Assembly (NCBI GenBank): GCA_023396115.1
Contig: JAEWXC010000062.1
Location: 1-64,000, forward strand
Direction: 5' to 3'
DNA length: 64,000 nt
Origin: Actinomycetes bacterium
GTDB lineage: Bacteria; Actinomycetota; Actinomycetes; Propionibacteriales; Nocardioidaceae
In this document: one piece after another, positions 17,090 through 25,961 of the stretch
Layout of the letters: each line of letters begins with the position of its first letter
Numbering within the stretch: the first letter of the stretch is position 1
Translations under genes and position numbers: made by a program
Notes under the pieces: generated by a model
What the model saw: only the letters and a program-made list of their open reading frames with translations
The model's database searches: none
Told to the model about the DNA's origin: nothing

Positions 17090-17649
17090 GTGGCCTCGTC
17101 CTCGGCCAGCCGTTCCAGCAGTTCCAGGGTGATCGCGCGCTCGGCGTCGAAGTGCGACAGCCCCCAGTCCGCGACCAGGGACGGGTAGCGGTACTGGCCG
17201 CCGGGAGCGTCCTCGCCGGCGAGCATCACCCGCACGTCGGCCAGATCGGCGCGGGCCGCGGCCAGGTCGACCAGGTACTGCTCCAGCATCGTGCGCATCG
17301 TGGCCGGGTCGCTGAGGTGGCCCATCACCAGCCGCAGCGCGTAGGGGTGCTTGAAGACCGGGAAGCCGGGCGAGGAGGAGGCCATCCAGTGCTCCAGCAG
17401 CTCGCGGCCGGCGGGCGTGATCCGGTAGCTGGTGCTCCGGTCCTCGTCGCGGCCCTCGATGAGGCCGAGCTCGGCGAGCCGGGCGACCTCGGAGTAGACC
17501 TGCGAGGTGGCCGGCGAGGTCCAGTAGAAGCGCAGCGTCGAGTCCGCCCGCTGCTTGAGCTCGTAGGCGGTCATCTCGGCGTCGTCGAACGTGAACAACG
17601 CCAGCAGGGCGTAGCTCGTGATCGGCAGGGAAACTCGCTTGTCGGCCAT
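17080..17649 (-). CDS. PadR-family transcriptional regulator
   Basis: The 189-residue protein is a winged-helix regulator of the PadR/AphA kind. The N-terminal domain, about residues 5-80, contains LPITSYALLALFTF, MTAYELKQRAD, TSPATSQVYSEVARLAELGLI and the wing strand TSYRITPAGRELL. The C-terminal half is a helical Vir_act_alpha-like dimerisation domain. It is divergent from a drug-type ABC exporter and a 13-bp palindrome lies between them, so it very probably represses both. The ATG at 17649 is chosen over longer starts because homology begins there. Confidence 0.9.
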   Translation of the reverse strand: MADKRVSLPITSYALLALFTFDDAEMTAYELKQRADSTLRFYWTSPATSQVYSEVARLAELGLIEGRDEDRSTSYRITPAGRELLEHWMASSSPGFPVFKHPYALRLVMGHLSDPATMRTMLEQYLVDLAAARADLADVRVMLAGEDAPGGQYRYPSLVADWGLSHFDAERAITLELLERLAEDEATPS

Positions 17650-17666
17650 CGCCACCCAGCGTAGTG

Positions 17667-17679
17667 TTCCTATTAGGAA
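17667..17679. promoter_or_regulatory. Likely PadR operator in the divergent promoter
   Basis: TTCCTATTAGGAA is a perfect palindrome with 6-bp arms and a one-base centre, AT-rich in a GC-rich setting. It lies 18 bp upstream of padR and 20 bp upstream of the ABC ATPase gene. Confidence 0.7.
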
Positions 17680-17699
17680 TAGTCGATGAGGGGACGCGG

Positions 17700-18680
17700 A
17701 TGGAGATCGCGATCGAGGCCGACGGCCTGGTGAAGAAGTTCGGCGACACACTCGCCGTGGACGGAGTGAGTTTCGCGGTGCCCACCGGCAGCGTGCTCGG
17801 CCTGCTCGGCCCGAACGGGGCCGGCAAGACCACCACCGTGCGGATGATGACGACGCTGACCCGTCCGACGGCCGGCACCGCCCGGGTCGCCGGGCACGAC
17901 GTGCTCACCGACCCCGGTGCGGTGCGCCGCTCGATGGGGCTGACCGGCCAGTCGGCGACCGTCGACGAGCTGCTGACCGGGCGGGAGAACATCCGGCTGG
18001 TCGGCCAGCTCTACGGCCTGGACGCCCGGACCGTGCAGCGGATCGGTGACGAGCTGCTCGAGCGGTTCAGCCTGACCGACGCCGGAGACCGGGTGGTCAA
18101 GACCTACTCCGGTGGCATGCGGCGGCGGCTCGACCTGGCCGTCAGCCTGGTGGCCACCCCGCCGGTGCTGTTCCTCGACGAGCCCACCACCGGGCTGGAC
18201 CCGCGCAGCCGCACCGAGCTGTGGGAGGTGCTACGGGGTCTGATCGACGACGGCACCACGCTGCTGCTCACCACCCAGTACCTGGAGGAGGCCGACCAGC
18301 TGGCCGACAACATCGTGGTGATCGACCGGGGGACCGTGATCGCCGAGGGGACGCCGCTGGAGCTCAAGGACGCCTCCGGGAAGGCCGCGCTGGTGGTCAC
18401 CGTCTCCCGCCCCGACGACCTGGATCGAGGCACGGAGCTGATGAGGGCGGCGGTCCGGGAGGTCCACGTGGACCGCGGCGCGCGCCGGCTCAGCGCCCCG
18501 GCCGAGGGGCTGGGCGACGTGACCCGGATCGCGGCGGTCTTCGAGTCCTCCGGGATCGACCTGGACGACCTCGGTCTGCAACGGCCCAGCCTGGACGACG
18601 TCTTCCTGCACCTGACCGGCCACACCGCCGAGGACGTGGCCACCGGACACGACGAGAACCCGGCGGAGGTCGGCGCATGA
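17700..18680 (+). CDS. ABC exporter ATPase, DrrA type
   Basis: The 326-residue ATPase belongs to the daunorubicin-resistance/ABC-2 exporter family. It shows LLGPNGAGKTTTVRMM as Walker A, signature YSGGMRRRLDL, LFLDEPTTGLDPRSR as Walker B and D-loop, and a C-terminal DrrA domain after about residue 220, ending LQRPSLDDVFLHLTG. The ATG at 17700 follows a GAGGGGA ribosome site. It overlaps the permease gene by four bases. The substrate is unknown; PadR-linked exporters of this class often move drugs or lipids. Confidence 0.93.
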   Translation: MEIAIEADGLVKKFGDTLAVDGVSFAVPTGSVLGLLGPNGAGKTTTVRMMTTLTRPTAGTARVAGHDVLTDPGAVRRSMGLTGQSATVDELLTGRENIRLVGQLYGLDARTVQRIGDELLERFSLTDAGDRVVKTYSGGMRRRLDLAVSLVATPPVLFLDEPTTGLDPRSRTELWEVLRGLIDDGTTLLLTTQYLEEADQLADNIVVIDRGTVIAEGTPLELKDASGKAALVVTVSRPDDLDRGTELMRAAVREVHVDRGARRLSAPAEGLGDVTRIAAVFESSGIDLDDLGLQRPSLDDVFLHLTGHTAEDVATGHDENPAEVGA

Positions 18681-19501
18681 GCACCCTGGAACGCCCCGAG
18701 ATCCGGCGCACCACCCTGCTGCAGCAGTCCTGGGCGATCACCCGGCGCAACCTGATCCACATCAAGCGGATGCCCGAGATGCTGCTCGACGTCACCATCC
18801 AGCCGGTGATGTTCGTGCTGCTGTTCGCCTACGTCTTCGGTGGTGCGATCGCGGTCGACGCCCCGGCCGGGTACCGCGAGTGGCTGCTCGGCGGGATCAT
18901 GGGCCAGACCGTCGCGTTCGCCTCGTTCATCGTCGCGGTGGGGCTGACCGCCGACATCGACAAGGGCATCGTGGACCGGATGCGCTCGCTGCCGATCCGG
19001 CTCTCGGCCGTGCTGGTCGGGCGCAGCATCTCCAGCCTGATCCACTCCAGCATCGGCATCGTGGTGATGAGCCTGACCGGCCTGATCGTGGGCTGGCGGA
19101 TCCGCGGGTCGTTCCTGGACGCGGTGCTGGCCTACGCCCTGCTGCTGCTGTGGGCGTTCGCGATGATCTGGGTGGGCATCCTGGTCGGGTCCAAGATGCG
19201 TTCGGTGGAGGCCGTCAACGGCGTCATGTTCACCACCATGTTCCCGCTGACGTTCCTGTCCAACGCCTTCGCGCCGGCCGAGCGGATGCCCTCGGTGCTG
19301 CGGGTGATCGCGGAGTGGAACCCGATCTCGTCGCTGGTCCAGGCGGTGCGGGAGCTGTGGGGCAACGCGCCGGCGGTGGCCCCGGACGCGGCGCTGCCGT
19401 TGCAGCACCCGGTCCTGGCGACCCTGATCTGGACCATCGGGCTGACCCTGGTGCTGGCACCGCTGGCGCTCAAGGCGTTCGCCGCGCGGACCCAGGACTG
19501 A
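18677..19501 (+). CDS. ABC-2 type exporter permease, DrrB type
   Basis: The 274-residue permease has about six transmembrane helices and the DrrB-type N-terminus (WAITRRNLIHIKRMPEMLLDVTIQPVMFVLLF). The ABC-2 signature region LPIRLSAVLVGRSISSL and FLSNAFAPAERMPSVLRVIAEWNP follow. It is partnered with the ATPase in front, which it overlaps by the ATGA tetranucleotide. A dihydrofolate-reductase-fold gene begins three nt after its stop. Confidence 0.93.
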   Translation: MSTLERPEIRRTTLLQQSWAITRRNLIHIKRMPEMLLDVTIQPVMFVLLFAYVFGGAIAVDAPAGYREWLLGGIMGQTVAFASFIVAVGLTADIDKGIVDRMRSLPIRLSAVLVGRSISSLIHSSIGIVVMSLTGLIVGWRIRGSFLDAVLAYALLLLWAFAMIWVGILVGSKMRSVEAVNGVMFTTMFPLTFLSNAFAPAERMPSVLRVIAEWNPISSLVQAVRELWGNAPAVAPDAALPLQHPVLATLIWTIGLTLVLAPLALKAFAARTQD

Positions 19502-19504
19502 GTC

Positions 19505-20065
19505 GTGGGACTCCTCACGTTCGGCCTCAACGTCACCCTGGACGGGTGCGTCGACCACCGGGTGGGCATCGCCGACGACGAGACGCACGCCCACTTCACC
19601 CGGCTGATGGAGGAGCACGGCGCGATGCTGTGGGGGCGGGTGACCTACGAGCTGATGGAGGACCACTGGCCGGCGGTCGCCCGCGGCGAGATCGAGGCGC
19701 CGGCGTCGCTGCTGGAGTGGGCGCGCCGGCTGGAGGAGAAACCCAAGTACGTCGTCTCCACCACCCGCAGCGAGTTCCCCTGGACGCACAGCCACCACCT
19801 GACCGGCGACCTGGCGGCGGCGGTGACCGCGCTCAAGGAGGCCACTCCGGACGGGGTGCTGCTCGGCAGCAACGCGCTGGCCACCACGCTGGACCGGTGG
19901 GGGCTGGTCGACGAGTACCGGTTCCTGGTGCAGCCGGTGGTCGCCGGGCACGGGCCGCGGTTGTGCGGCAGCGGGCTGCCGGACCCGCGCCACCTGGAGC
20001 TGGTCTCCTCCGAGGCGATGGGCAACGGCGTGCTCTCGGTGCACTACCGCCGCCGGACCGGGTGA
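19505..20065 (+). CDS. RibD C-terminal/dihydrofolate-reductase-fold protein
   Basis: The 186-residue protein has the NADPH-binding reductase fold seen in YyaP/RibD-C proteins. Motifs are LNVTLDGCVDHR near the N-terminus, MLWGRVTYELMEDHWP, KYVVSTTRSE, DGVLLGSNALATTLDRWGLVDEYRFLVQPVVAGHG. True DHFR activity is doubtful; members are mostly uncharacterised reductases. The GTG start three nt after the permease stop suggests it belongs to the exporter operon. Confidence 0.85.
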   Translation: MGLLTFGLNVTLDGCVDHRVGIADDETHAHFTRLMEEHGAMLWGRVTYELMEDHWPAVARGEIEAPASLLEWARRLEEKPKYVVSTTRSEFPWTHSHHLTGDLAAAVTALKEATPDGVLLGSNALATTLDRWGLVDEYRFLVQPVVAGHGPRLCGSGLPDPRHLELVSSEAMGNGVLSVHYRRRTG

Positions 20066-20134
20066 GGGGACGCAAGGGCCGGCGGTCGGGCAGCGGCCGG
20101 GAACATCCGCGGTTGGTTGAGAGTTGAACCAGTC

Positions 20135-21157
20135 ATGAAGAAGATCGGGTTCCTGAACTTCGGTCACTGGACCGACCACCCCTCCTCCGCGGTGCGGACC
20201 GCCTCGGACGCGCTGCTGCAGTCGATCGACCTGGCCGTGGCTGCCGAGGAGGTGGGTGCCGACGGCGCCTACTTCCGGGTGCACCACTTCGCCCAGCAGC
20301 TGGGGTCGCCGTTCCCGCTGCTGTCCGCGATCGGGGCGAAGACCTCGCGGATCGAGATCGGCACCGGCGTGATCGACATGCGCTACGAGAACCCGATGTA
20401 CATGGCCGAGGACGCCGGTGCGGCCGACCTGATCGCCGGCGGTCGGCTGCAGCTCGGGGTGAGCCGGGGATCACCGGAGCAGGTGATCGACGGGTGGCGG
20501 TACTTCGGCTACGGCCCGGCCGAGGGGGAGGACCACGCCGACATGGCGCGGCGCCACACCGACGTGTTCCTGCAGGTGCTCGAGGGCGACGGCTTCGCCC
20601 AGCCCAACCCGCGCCCGATGTTCCCCAACCCGCCCGGCCTGCTGCGGATCGAGCCGCACTCGCCCGGCCTGCGGGAGCGGATCTGGTGGGGAGCCGCCTC
20701 CGACGACACGGCCGTGTGGACCGCGCAGAAGGGGCTCAACCTGATGAGCTCCACGCTGGTCAAGGACGAGACCGGGGAGCCGTTCCACGTCCAGCAGCGC
20801 AAGCAGATCGAGAAGTACCTGCAGGCCTGGACCGAGGCCGGGCACGAGCGGACGCCGCGGATCTCGGTGAGCCGTTCGATCATGCCGATCACCACCGACG
20901 AGGACCGGATGTACTTCGGTCGCGACAACGACTCCACCGAGCAGATCGGCCAGATCGAGCAGAACCTGCGCGCGATCTTCGGACGCAGCTACGCCGCCGA
21001 GCCCGACCAGCTCGTCGAGCAGCTGGCCGGGGACGAGGCGGTCCAGCTGGCCGACACGGTCCTGCTCACCGTCCCCAACCAGCTGGGTGTCGCCTACAAC
21101 ACCCGCCTCCTGGAGACGGTCGTGCGCGACGTCGCGCCCGGCCTGGGCTGGCGCTGA
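20135..21157 (+). CDS. LLM-class (luciferase-like) flavin-dependent oxidoreductase
   Basis: The 340-residue protein has the bacterial-luciferase-like TIM barrel: KIGFLNFGHWTDHPSSAVRTASDALLQ at the start, AEEVGADGAYFRVHHFAQQLGSPFPLLSAIGAKT, ENPMYMAEDAGAADLIAGGRLQLGVSRGSPEQV and a later WGAASDDTAVWTAQKGLNLMSST. These proteins are FMN-dependent monooxygenases or F420-dependent enzymes, and the sequence does not decide which. No good ribosome site precedes the ATG at 20135. A GGTT...AACC inverted repeat in the 24 nt before it could be regulatory. It is followed by a strong terminator. Confidence 0.87.
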   Translation: MKKIGFLNFGHWTDHPSSAVRTASDALLQSIDLAVAAEEVGADGAYFRVHHFAQQLGSPFPLLSAIGAKTSRIEIGTGVIDMRYENPMYMAEDAGAADLIAGGRLQLGVSRGSPEQVIDGWRYFGYGPAEGEDHADMARRHTDVFLQVLEGDGFAQPNPRPMFPNPPGLLRIEPHSPGLRERIWWGAASDDTAVWTAQKGLNLMSSTLVKDETGEPFHVQQRKQIEKYLQAWTEAGHERTPRISVSRSIMPITTDEDRMYFGRDNDSTEQIGQIEQNLRAIFGRSYAAEPDQLVEQLAGDEAVQLADTVLLTVPNQLGVAYNTRLLETVVRDVAPGLGWR

Positions 21158-21165
21158 CGCGACAC

Positions 21166-21199
21166 GGGCCCGGCCGCCCACCCCGGGGCGGCCGGGCCC
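21166..21199 (+). terminator. Hairpin terminator
   Basis: A perfect 13-bp stem, GGGCCCGGCCGCC and its complement, with an 8-nt loop, begins 8 bp after the oxidoreductase stop. Confidence 0.85.
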
Positions 21200-21248
21200 G
21201 GTAGCGTTCCGGCACCCGGGCGAGGGACGCCCGGGACCGAGGGGGGAC

Positions 21249-22424
21249 ATGCGCCGCGCGACCCGCACCACCACCGTCCTGCTCACCGCGGCCGCGGTGG
21301 CCACGAGCCTGGTCCTGACCGGCTGCGGGACCGAGACCCCGGTGGGTGGCGCCGCGGACGACGAACCGATCACCCCGCGTGCCGTCGCCGCCGTGGCGCT
21401 GGACCACCTGCCCGGTGACACCACCCACCGGGGCGCGTCCTACGTCGACGCTGCCAGCCCCCGGGGGAGCGTCGGCGCGGAACTGCGCTACGGCGGCGGC
21501 GAGGGCGACGACGGGGACCTGGTCGAGGTCCTGGTCGTGCCGCTGGAGTCCGTGCCCGAGGACACCGGGTGCGGCAACGCGGACCACTGCGTCACCGACG
21601 ACGGCGTGCAGGTGAGCTGGGAGCAGGAAGTGCCCGAGGAGGACCCCGGGCTGGTCCACCTCAGCACCCGCCGCGACGGCGCCCGGGTCTCGGTGATGTA
21701 CGCGGGGCCGGCCATCACCGGCGACCCGCGTGAGCAGGAGCTGCCGATCAGCTTCGCCGACCTGATGGACGTGGTGCGCGACCCGCGGCTGGCGCTGCGG
21801 GCCACCGACGAGACGCTCCGTGCAGGGGAGGAGCTCGACGACTGGGCCGGCGGTGAACCCGACCCGGCCACGCTCGATCTGGTCACCCAGAGCCCGAGGT
21901 CGCTGGCCGTGGGCTGGTTCTCCCGCTACGGCCAGGACTGGGCGTGGATCGGGGAGTCCCCGCTCACCCAGCGGTTCGGACCCGGGGCCGTCGGTGGACG
22001 GATCCGGATCGGTGCCGACTCCGAGCCGGTCGGCCCCGCCGTGCTCGACGTGCTCGCCGCCCCCGACCGCCCCGCCTGGGTCGACGAGTGCCCCACCGGG
22101 TGGACCTGCCTGGACCGCGGCGGGATCCGGGTGCTCTACCTGCCCGCCCAGGGCGATGAACCCGGTGAGGCGTGGCTGGTCGGCTCCCGCACCGGCAACG
22201 CCTTGCGGGTCTCCGAGGACACCGCCGGACCCGGCGGCCCGGACACGGTCGCGATCCGGGTGCACGGGCCCCGGATCCCCGTCCACCGCGCCGGGGCGCT
22301 CCAGGTCGCCGGATTCCACCTGTGGCGCACCGACGTCGAGAGCGCCCGCGACGGCCTCGCCCTCGTGACCGACCGGGCCGGCAAGGAGTCCGCGGAGGCC
22401 CAGTCCGGCACCCTGCGCCCCTGA
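21249..22424 (+). CDS. Putative lipoprotein of unknown function
   Basis: I do not recognise the family. The 391-residue protein has a clear lipoprotein signal peptide (RRATRTTTVLLTAAAVATS, lipobox LTGC) and a mostly acidic, exported body. A pair of Cys lies in GCGNADHCVTDDG near residue 100 and another in DECPTGWTCLDRGG near residue 280, each likely a disulfide. The later part has Trp-containing beta-like stretches (GWFSRYGQDWAWIGES). A GAGGGGGGAC site precedes the ATG at 21249 and a TAGCGT -10-like box is at 21202. A tandem repeat starts at its stop codon. Confidence 0.75.
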   Translation: MRRATRTTTVLLTAAAVATSLVLTGCGTETPVGGAADDEPITPRAVAAVALDHLPGDTTHRGASYVDAASPRGSVGAELRYGGGEGDDGDLVEVLVVPLESVPEDTGCGNADHCVTDDGVQVSWEQEVPEEDPGLVHLSTRRDGARVSVMYAGPAITGDPREQELPISFADLMDVVRDPRLALRATDETLRAGEELDDWAGGEPDPATLDLVTQSPRSLAVGWFSRYGQDWAWIGESPLTQRFGPGAVGGRIRIGADSEPVGPAVLDVLAAPDRPAWVDECPTGWTCLDRGGIRVLYLPAQGDEPGEAWLVGSRTGNALRVSEDTAGPGGPDTVAIRVHGPRIPVHRAGALQVAGFHLWRTDVESARDGLALVTDRAGKESAEAQSGTLRP

Positions 22425-22464
22425 GCCGAGCCTGAACCGAGCCCGAGCCGAGCCGGGTCGAGCC
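22422..22464 (+). repeat. 11-bp tandem repeat beginning at the lipoprotein stop codon
   Basis: The copies TGAGCCGAGCC, TGAACCGAGCC and CGAGCCGAGCC follow one another from the stop TGA, with a fourth partial copy after them. Confidence 0.8.
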
Positions 22465-22478
22465 CGAGGCGCCGGCGC

Positions 22479-22937
22479 ATGGCGACCTTCTCCCTGACCC
22501 GCAGCACCCACGTCGACGCCGACCCCACCCGGGTGCACGGCCTGGTCGACGACTTCCACCACTGGGTGGCGTGGTCACCCTGGGAGGGCCTCGACCCCGA
22601 CCTGCGCCGCACCTACACCGGGCCGGACACCGGCGTCGGCGCCCACTACGCGTGGGCGGGCAACAGCAAGGCCGGCGAGGGGACGATGGAGATCGTCGAG
22701 TCCACGCCGGAGCGGATCGTGGTCGACCTGACCTTCGTCAAGCCGTTCGCGGCCCGCAACGTCTCCCGGTTCGACCTGACCCCGCAGGATGGCGGCACCG
22801 AGGTCGTCTGGACCATGACCGGCACCCGCAACCCGCTGATGCAGCTGCTCGGCAAGCTCCTCTTCGACCACAAGATCGCGGCCGACTTCGACCGGGGTCC
22901 GGCGGCCCTCAAGGCTGCCGCGGAGCAGCCCGCCTGA
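22479..22937 (+). CDS. SRPBCC-family protein (polyketide cyclase/START-like)
   Basis: The 152-residue protein fits a helix-grip lipid or ligand-binding fold. It opens with a ligand-cavity helix containing DDFHHWVAWSPWEGLDP. Next come GPDTGVGAHYAWAGNSKAGEGTMEIVES and FDLTPQDGGTEVVWTMTGT, and it closes with the long C-terminal helix. This set matches SRPBCC family proteins annotated as polyketide cyclase or activator of Hsp90-like. The ligand is unknown. It converges on the membrane protein gene at 22944 with only six bases between stops. Confidence 0.85.
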   Translation: MATFSLTRSTHVDADPTRVHGLVDDFHHWVAWSPWEGLDPDLRRTYTGPDTGVGAHYAWAGNSKAGEGTMEIVESTPERIVVDLTFVKPFAARNVSRFDLTPQDGGTEVVWTMTGTRNPLMQLLGKLLFDHKIAADFDRGPAALKAAAEQPA

Positions 22938-22943
22938 CGCGGC

Positions 22944-23564
22944 TCACGCGGACGGGACCGCGACACACGGCGCGACCGGCCCCGCGGCGACACCGAAGTC
23001 GACGCTGGCCTGGAACCCCTCCACGATCTCGGTGCCGTCTGGGAGGGTCTCGCCGGGCAGCTCGGTGACCGAGGCGGAGAGCACGAAGGTCTCGCCCGCG
23101 CCCACCGCGCCCGCCGGCAGGGTGACCTCGAAGGACTCGCTGCCCACCACCAGCCCGGCGCCGCTGGGGGTGTCGTCGGTGAACCTCCCGCCGCGGCAGG
23201 CCAGACCGGGTGCCAGGTAGGTGACCTCCGCGTTGACCCCGTGCTCGGCCAGGGCCTTCTCCAGCGCACTTGCCCCCTCGAGCCGGTTGACCTTGACCGT
23301 GATCTCACCGGTCCGCCCGTCCACGTCCACCGACCAGGCCGGGGTGGCGGTGAGCATGGTGATGCCCAGCGCGCCGGCAGTGACCGTGGCCAGGCCGCCC
23401 AGGCCGGCTGCCCAGGCTCGGCGGGGACGACGTGCCCGCGCGGGTGCGGCCGCCTGCGCGGCGACGGCGTTCTCGGCGACCACCTGGCGCAGCTCTCCCA
23501 GGAGCGCGGTCTCGAAGGTGTCCAGCTCGGGGTCGGGGCGGTGGGTGGGGGTGTGCGTGGTCAT
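22944..23564 (-). CDS. Membrane protein paired with an ECF sigma factor
   Basis: The 206-residue protein has a cytoplasmic N-terminal part of about 60 residues (FETALLGELRQVVAEN), one transmembrane helix (LATVTAGALGITMLTA, about residues 65-85) and an extracellular C-terminal domain with two Cys. It overlaps the sigma gene by one base. That arrangement matches sigma-factor accessory or anti-sigma proteins. No HxxxCxxC zinc-binding anti-sigma motif is present, so the anti-sigma role is inference. An alternative is a sigma-linked membrane protein without inhibitory function. Confidence 0.65.
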   Translation of the reverse strand: MTTHTPTHRPDPELDTFETALLGELRQVVAENAVAAQAAAPARARRPRRAWAAGLGGLATVTAGALGITMLTATPAWSVDVDGRTGEITVKVNRLEGASALEKALAEHGVNAEVTYLAPGLACRGGRFTDDTPSGAGLVVGSESFEVTLPAGAVGAGETFVLSASVTELPGETLPDGTEIVEGFQASVDFGVAAGPVAPCVAVPSA

Positions 23565-24145
23565 CACAGGGCCTCCTGTCGTGCGGTGCCGGGTGCTGCG
23601 GTGTGGGGCGCGGGGTGCTGGGCCAGCGCGCGGCGGGCCCGGTGGTAGCGGGCGCGGGCTGCGCCGGGACGGATCCCGAGCACGGCCGCGGCATCGGTGA
23701 GCTGGAGCCCCTCGACGGCGACCAGTTCGACCAGGTCGCGCTGGGCGCGGGGGAGTGCGGCGATCCGGCGCAGCAGCACCCGGGCATCGGTCTCGGCGTC
23801 GATCCGGGCAGCGATCCGCTGCTCGGAGTCCGCGTCCAGCAGCTCCTTGGTGTCGATCCGGCGCAGTGCGGCCTGCTCCCGGGACCGACGTCGGTGGTGG
23901 TCGGCCAGCACGTGCCGGGCGATCCCGATCAGCCACCCGCCGGGGGATCCGCGTTCGGGGGTGTACCGGGACGCGGAGGTGATGGCGGCCAGGAAGACCT
24001 CGGCGGTCAGGTCGGCGACGACCGCCGGTTCGTCGACCCGGCGGGCCAGGAAGCGCCGGACCGCGGGCAGGTGCTCGCGGTAGAGCGCCTCGAAGGCGGC
24101 CGGGTCGACCGCAGCCCGGGCGGTCGTCGTGTCGTCTGCTCTCAT
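23564..24145 (-). CDS. ECF-type RNA polymerase sigma factor
   Basis: The 193-residue protein shows region 2 (AFEALYREHLPAVRRFLARRV, VVADLTAEVFLAAI, GWLIGIARHVLADHHRRR) and region 4 (LRRIAALPRAQRDLVELVAVEGLQLTDAAAVLGIRPGAARARYHRARRAL). It recruits RNA polymerase to a small regulon, probably including its own operon. The start at ATG 24145 follows an AAGGACAGG-like site; the longer frame upstream is not conserved in character. The signal it answers to cannot be read from sequence. Confidence 0.92.
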   Translation of the reverse strand: MRADDTTTARAAVDPAAFEALYREHLPAVRRFLARRVDEPAVVADLTAEVFLAAITSASRYTPERGSPGGWLIGIARHVLADHHRRRSREQAALRRIDTKELLDADSEQRIAARIDAETDARVLLRRIAALPRAQRDLVELVAVEGLQLTDAAAVLGIRPGAARARYHRARRALAQHPAPHTAAPGTARQEAL

Positions 24146-24254
24146 GCCCTGTCCTTCGTCCCGGCCACCGCCAGCGTTACGCACCTGCTTCCCGGGCACT
24201 GTGACGTGCGACCCGAGGACCGGACTCCCCGCCCCGCACACCGGGGTCGAGGAC

Positions 24255-24260
24255 TAGCCT
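24255..24260 (+). promoter_or_regulatory. -10 box of a leaderless ilvD promoter
   Basis: TAGCCT ends 7 nt before the ilvD ATG and there is no Shine-Dalgarno sequence, so transcription probably starts at the A of the ATG. Confidence 0.6.
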
Positions 24261-24267
24261 TGCCGCC

Positions 24268-25950
24268 ATGAGCGACACCCCCGACATCAAGCCCCGTTCC
24301 CGCGACGTCACCGACGGTATCGAGAAGGCCGCGGCCCGCGGCATGCTCCGCGCGGTGGGCATGGATGACGACGACTTCGCCAAGCCGCAGGTGGGTGTGG
24401 CCTCGTCGTGGAACGAGATCACCCCCTGCAACCTGTCCCTGGACCGGCTGGCCAAGGCCGTCAAGAACGGCGTGCACGCCGCCGGCGGCTACCCGCTGGA
24501 GTTCGGCACCATCTCCGTCTCCGACGGCATCTCGATGGGCCACGACGGCATGCACTACTCGCTGGTGTCGCGCGAGGTCATCGCCGACTCGGTCGAGGTC
24601 GTGATGAGCGCCGAGCGCCTGGACGGGTCGGTGCTGCTGGCCGGCTGCGACAAGTCGCTGCCCGGCATGCTGATGGCCGCCGCGCGCCTGGACCTCTCCA
24701 GCGTCTTCCTCTACGCCGGCTCCACGATGCCCGGCTCGGTGGACGGCAAGGACGTCACCATCATCGACGCCTTCGAGGCGGTCGGGGCGTGCCTGGCCGG
24801 CAAGATCACCGAGGACGAGGTCAAGCGCGTCGAGAAGGCGATCTGCCCCGGCGAGGGCGCCTGCGGCGGCATGTACACCGCCAACACGATGGCCTCGATC
24901 GGTGAGGCGCTCGGCATGAGCCTGCCCGGCTCGGCCGCCCCGCCGGCGGTCGACCGTCGCCGCGACGGGTTCGCGCACCGCTCCGGCGAGGCCGTGGTGA
25001 ACCTGCTCAAGCACGGCATCACCGCCCGCGACATCATGACCCGCGAGGCGTTCGAGAACGCGATCGCGATCACCATGGCCCTCGGTGGCTCCACCAACGC
25101 GGTGCTGCACCTGCTGGCCATCGCCCGCGAGGCCGACGTCGACCTCGAGCTGGCCGACTTCAACCGGATCGGTGACCGCACCCCGCACCTGGCCGACATG
25201 AAGCCGTTCGGCAAGTACGTGATGACCGACGTCGACAAGATCGGCGGCATCCCGGTGGTGATGAAGGCGCTGCTCGACGCCGGCCTGATGAACGGCGACG
25301 TCATGACCGTCACCGGCAAGACCCTGACCGAGAACATCGAGGCGCTGAACCCGAAGGGTGTCGACGGCAAGGTGATCTTCCCGGTCGACAAGCCGATCCA
25401 CGCTGACGGCGGCCTCACCATCCTGCACGGCTCGCTGGCCCCCGAGGGCGCGGTCATCAAGTCCGCCGGCTTCGACGCCGAGGTCGTCACCGCCACCGCC
25501 CGGGTCTTCGACCGCGAGCGGGCCGCGCTGGACGCGCTGGCCGAGGGCCGGATCACCAAGGGCGACGCGGTGATCATCCGCTACGAGGGCCCCAAGGGTG
25601 GTCCGGGCATGCGCGAGATGCTCGCCATCACCGGCGCGATCAAGGGCGCCGGGCTGGGCAAGGACATCCTGCTCATCACCGACGGCCGGTTCTCCGGCGG
25701 CACCACCGGCCCCTGCATCGGTCACGTGGCCCCGGAGGCCTCGCACGGTGGGCCGATCGCGTTCGTCCGGGACGGCGACCAGATCACCCTGGACATCCCG
25801 AACCGCTCCCTGGAGCTGCACGTCGACGCCGACGAGCTGGCCAGGCGCCAGGAGGGCTGGGAGCCCGAGCCGCCGAAGTTCACCCACGGGGTGCTCGGCA
25901 AGTACTCCAAGCTGGTGCAGTCGGCCAGCCAGGGCGCCGTCCTCTTCTGA
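24268..25950 (+). CDS. ilvD: Dihydroxy-acid dehydratase
   Basis: This enzyme dehydrates 2,3-dihydroxy-isovalerate and its methyl homologue to the keto acids in valine, isoleucine and leucine synthesis. The 560-residue protein has the iron-sulfur cysteines of the family: Cys54 in TPCNLSLD, then GCDKSLPGMLMA and GEGACGGMYTANTMAS. It also has the C-terminal signature LLITDGRFSGGTTGPCIGHVAPEA. The cluster type ([2Fe-2S] or [4Fe-4S]) is not decided by these motifs. It stands alone, away from the ilvBNC operon 13 kb downstream, and ends at a strong hairpin. Confidence 0.97.
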   Translation: MSDTPDIKPRSRDVTDGIEKAAARGMLRAVGMDDDDFAKPQVGVASSWNEITPCNLSLDRLAKAVKNGVHAAGGYPLEFGTISVSDGISMGHDGMHYSLVSREVIADSVEVVMSAERLDGSVLLAGCDKSLPGMLMAAARLDLSSVFLYAGSTMPGSVDGKDVTIIDAFEAVGACLAGKITEDEVKRVEKAICPGEGACGGMYTANTMASIGEALGMSLPGSAAPPAVDRRRDGFAHRSGEAVVNLLKHGITARDIMTREAFENAIAITMALGGSTNAVLHLLAIAREADVDLELADFNRIGDRTPHLADMKPFGKYVMTDVDKIGGIPVVMKALLDAGLMNGDVMTVTGKTLTENIEALNPKGVDGKVIFPVDKPIHADGGLTILHGSLAPEGAVIKSAGFDAEVVTATARVFDRERAALDALAEGRITKGDAVIIRYEGPKGGPGMREMLAITGAIKGAGLGKDILLITDGRFSGGTTGPCIGHVAPEASHGGPIAFVRDGDQITLDIPNRSLELHVDADELARRQEGWEPEPPKFTHGVLGKYSKLVQSASQGAVLF

Positions 25951-25961
25951 GCCGCTCCTGA

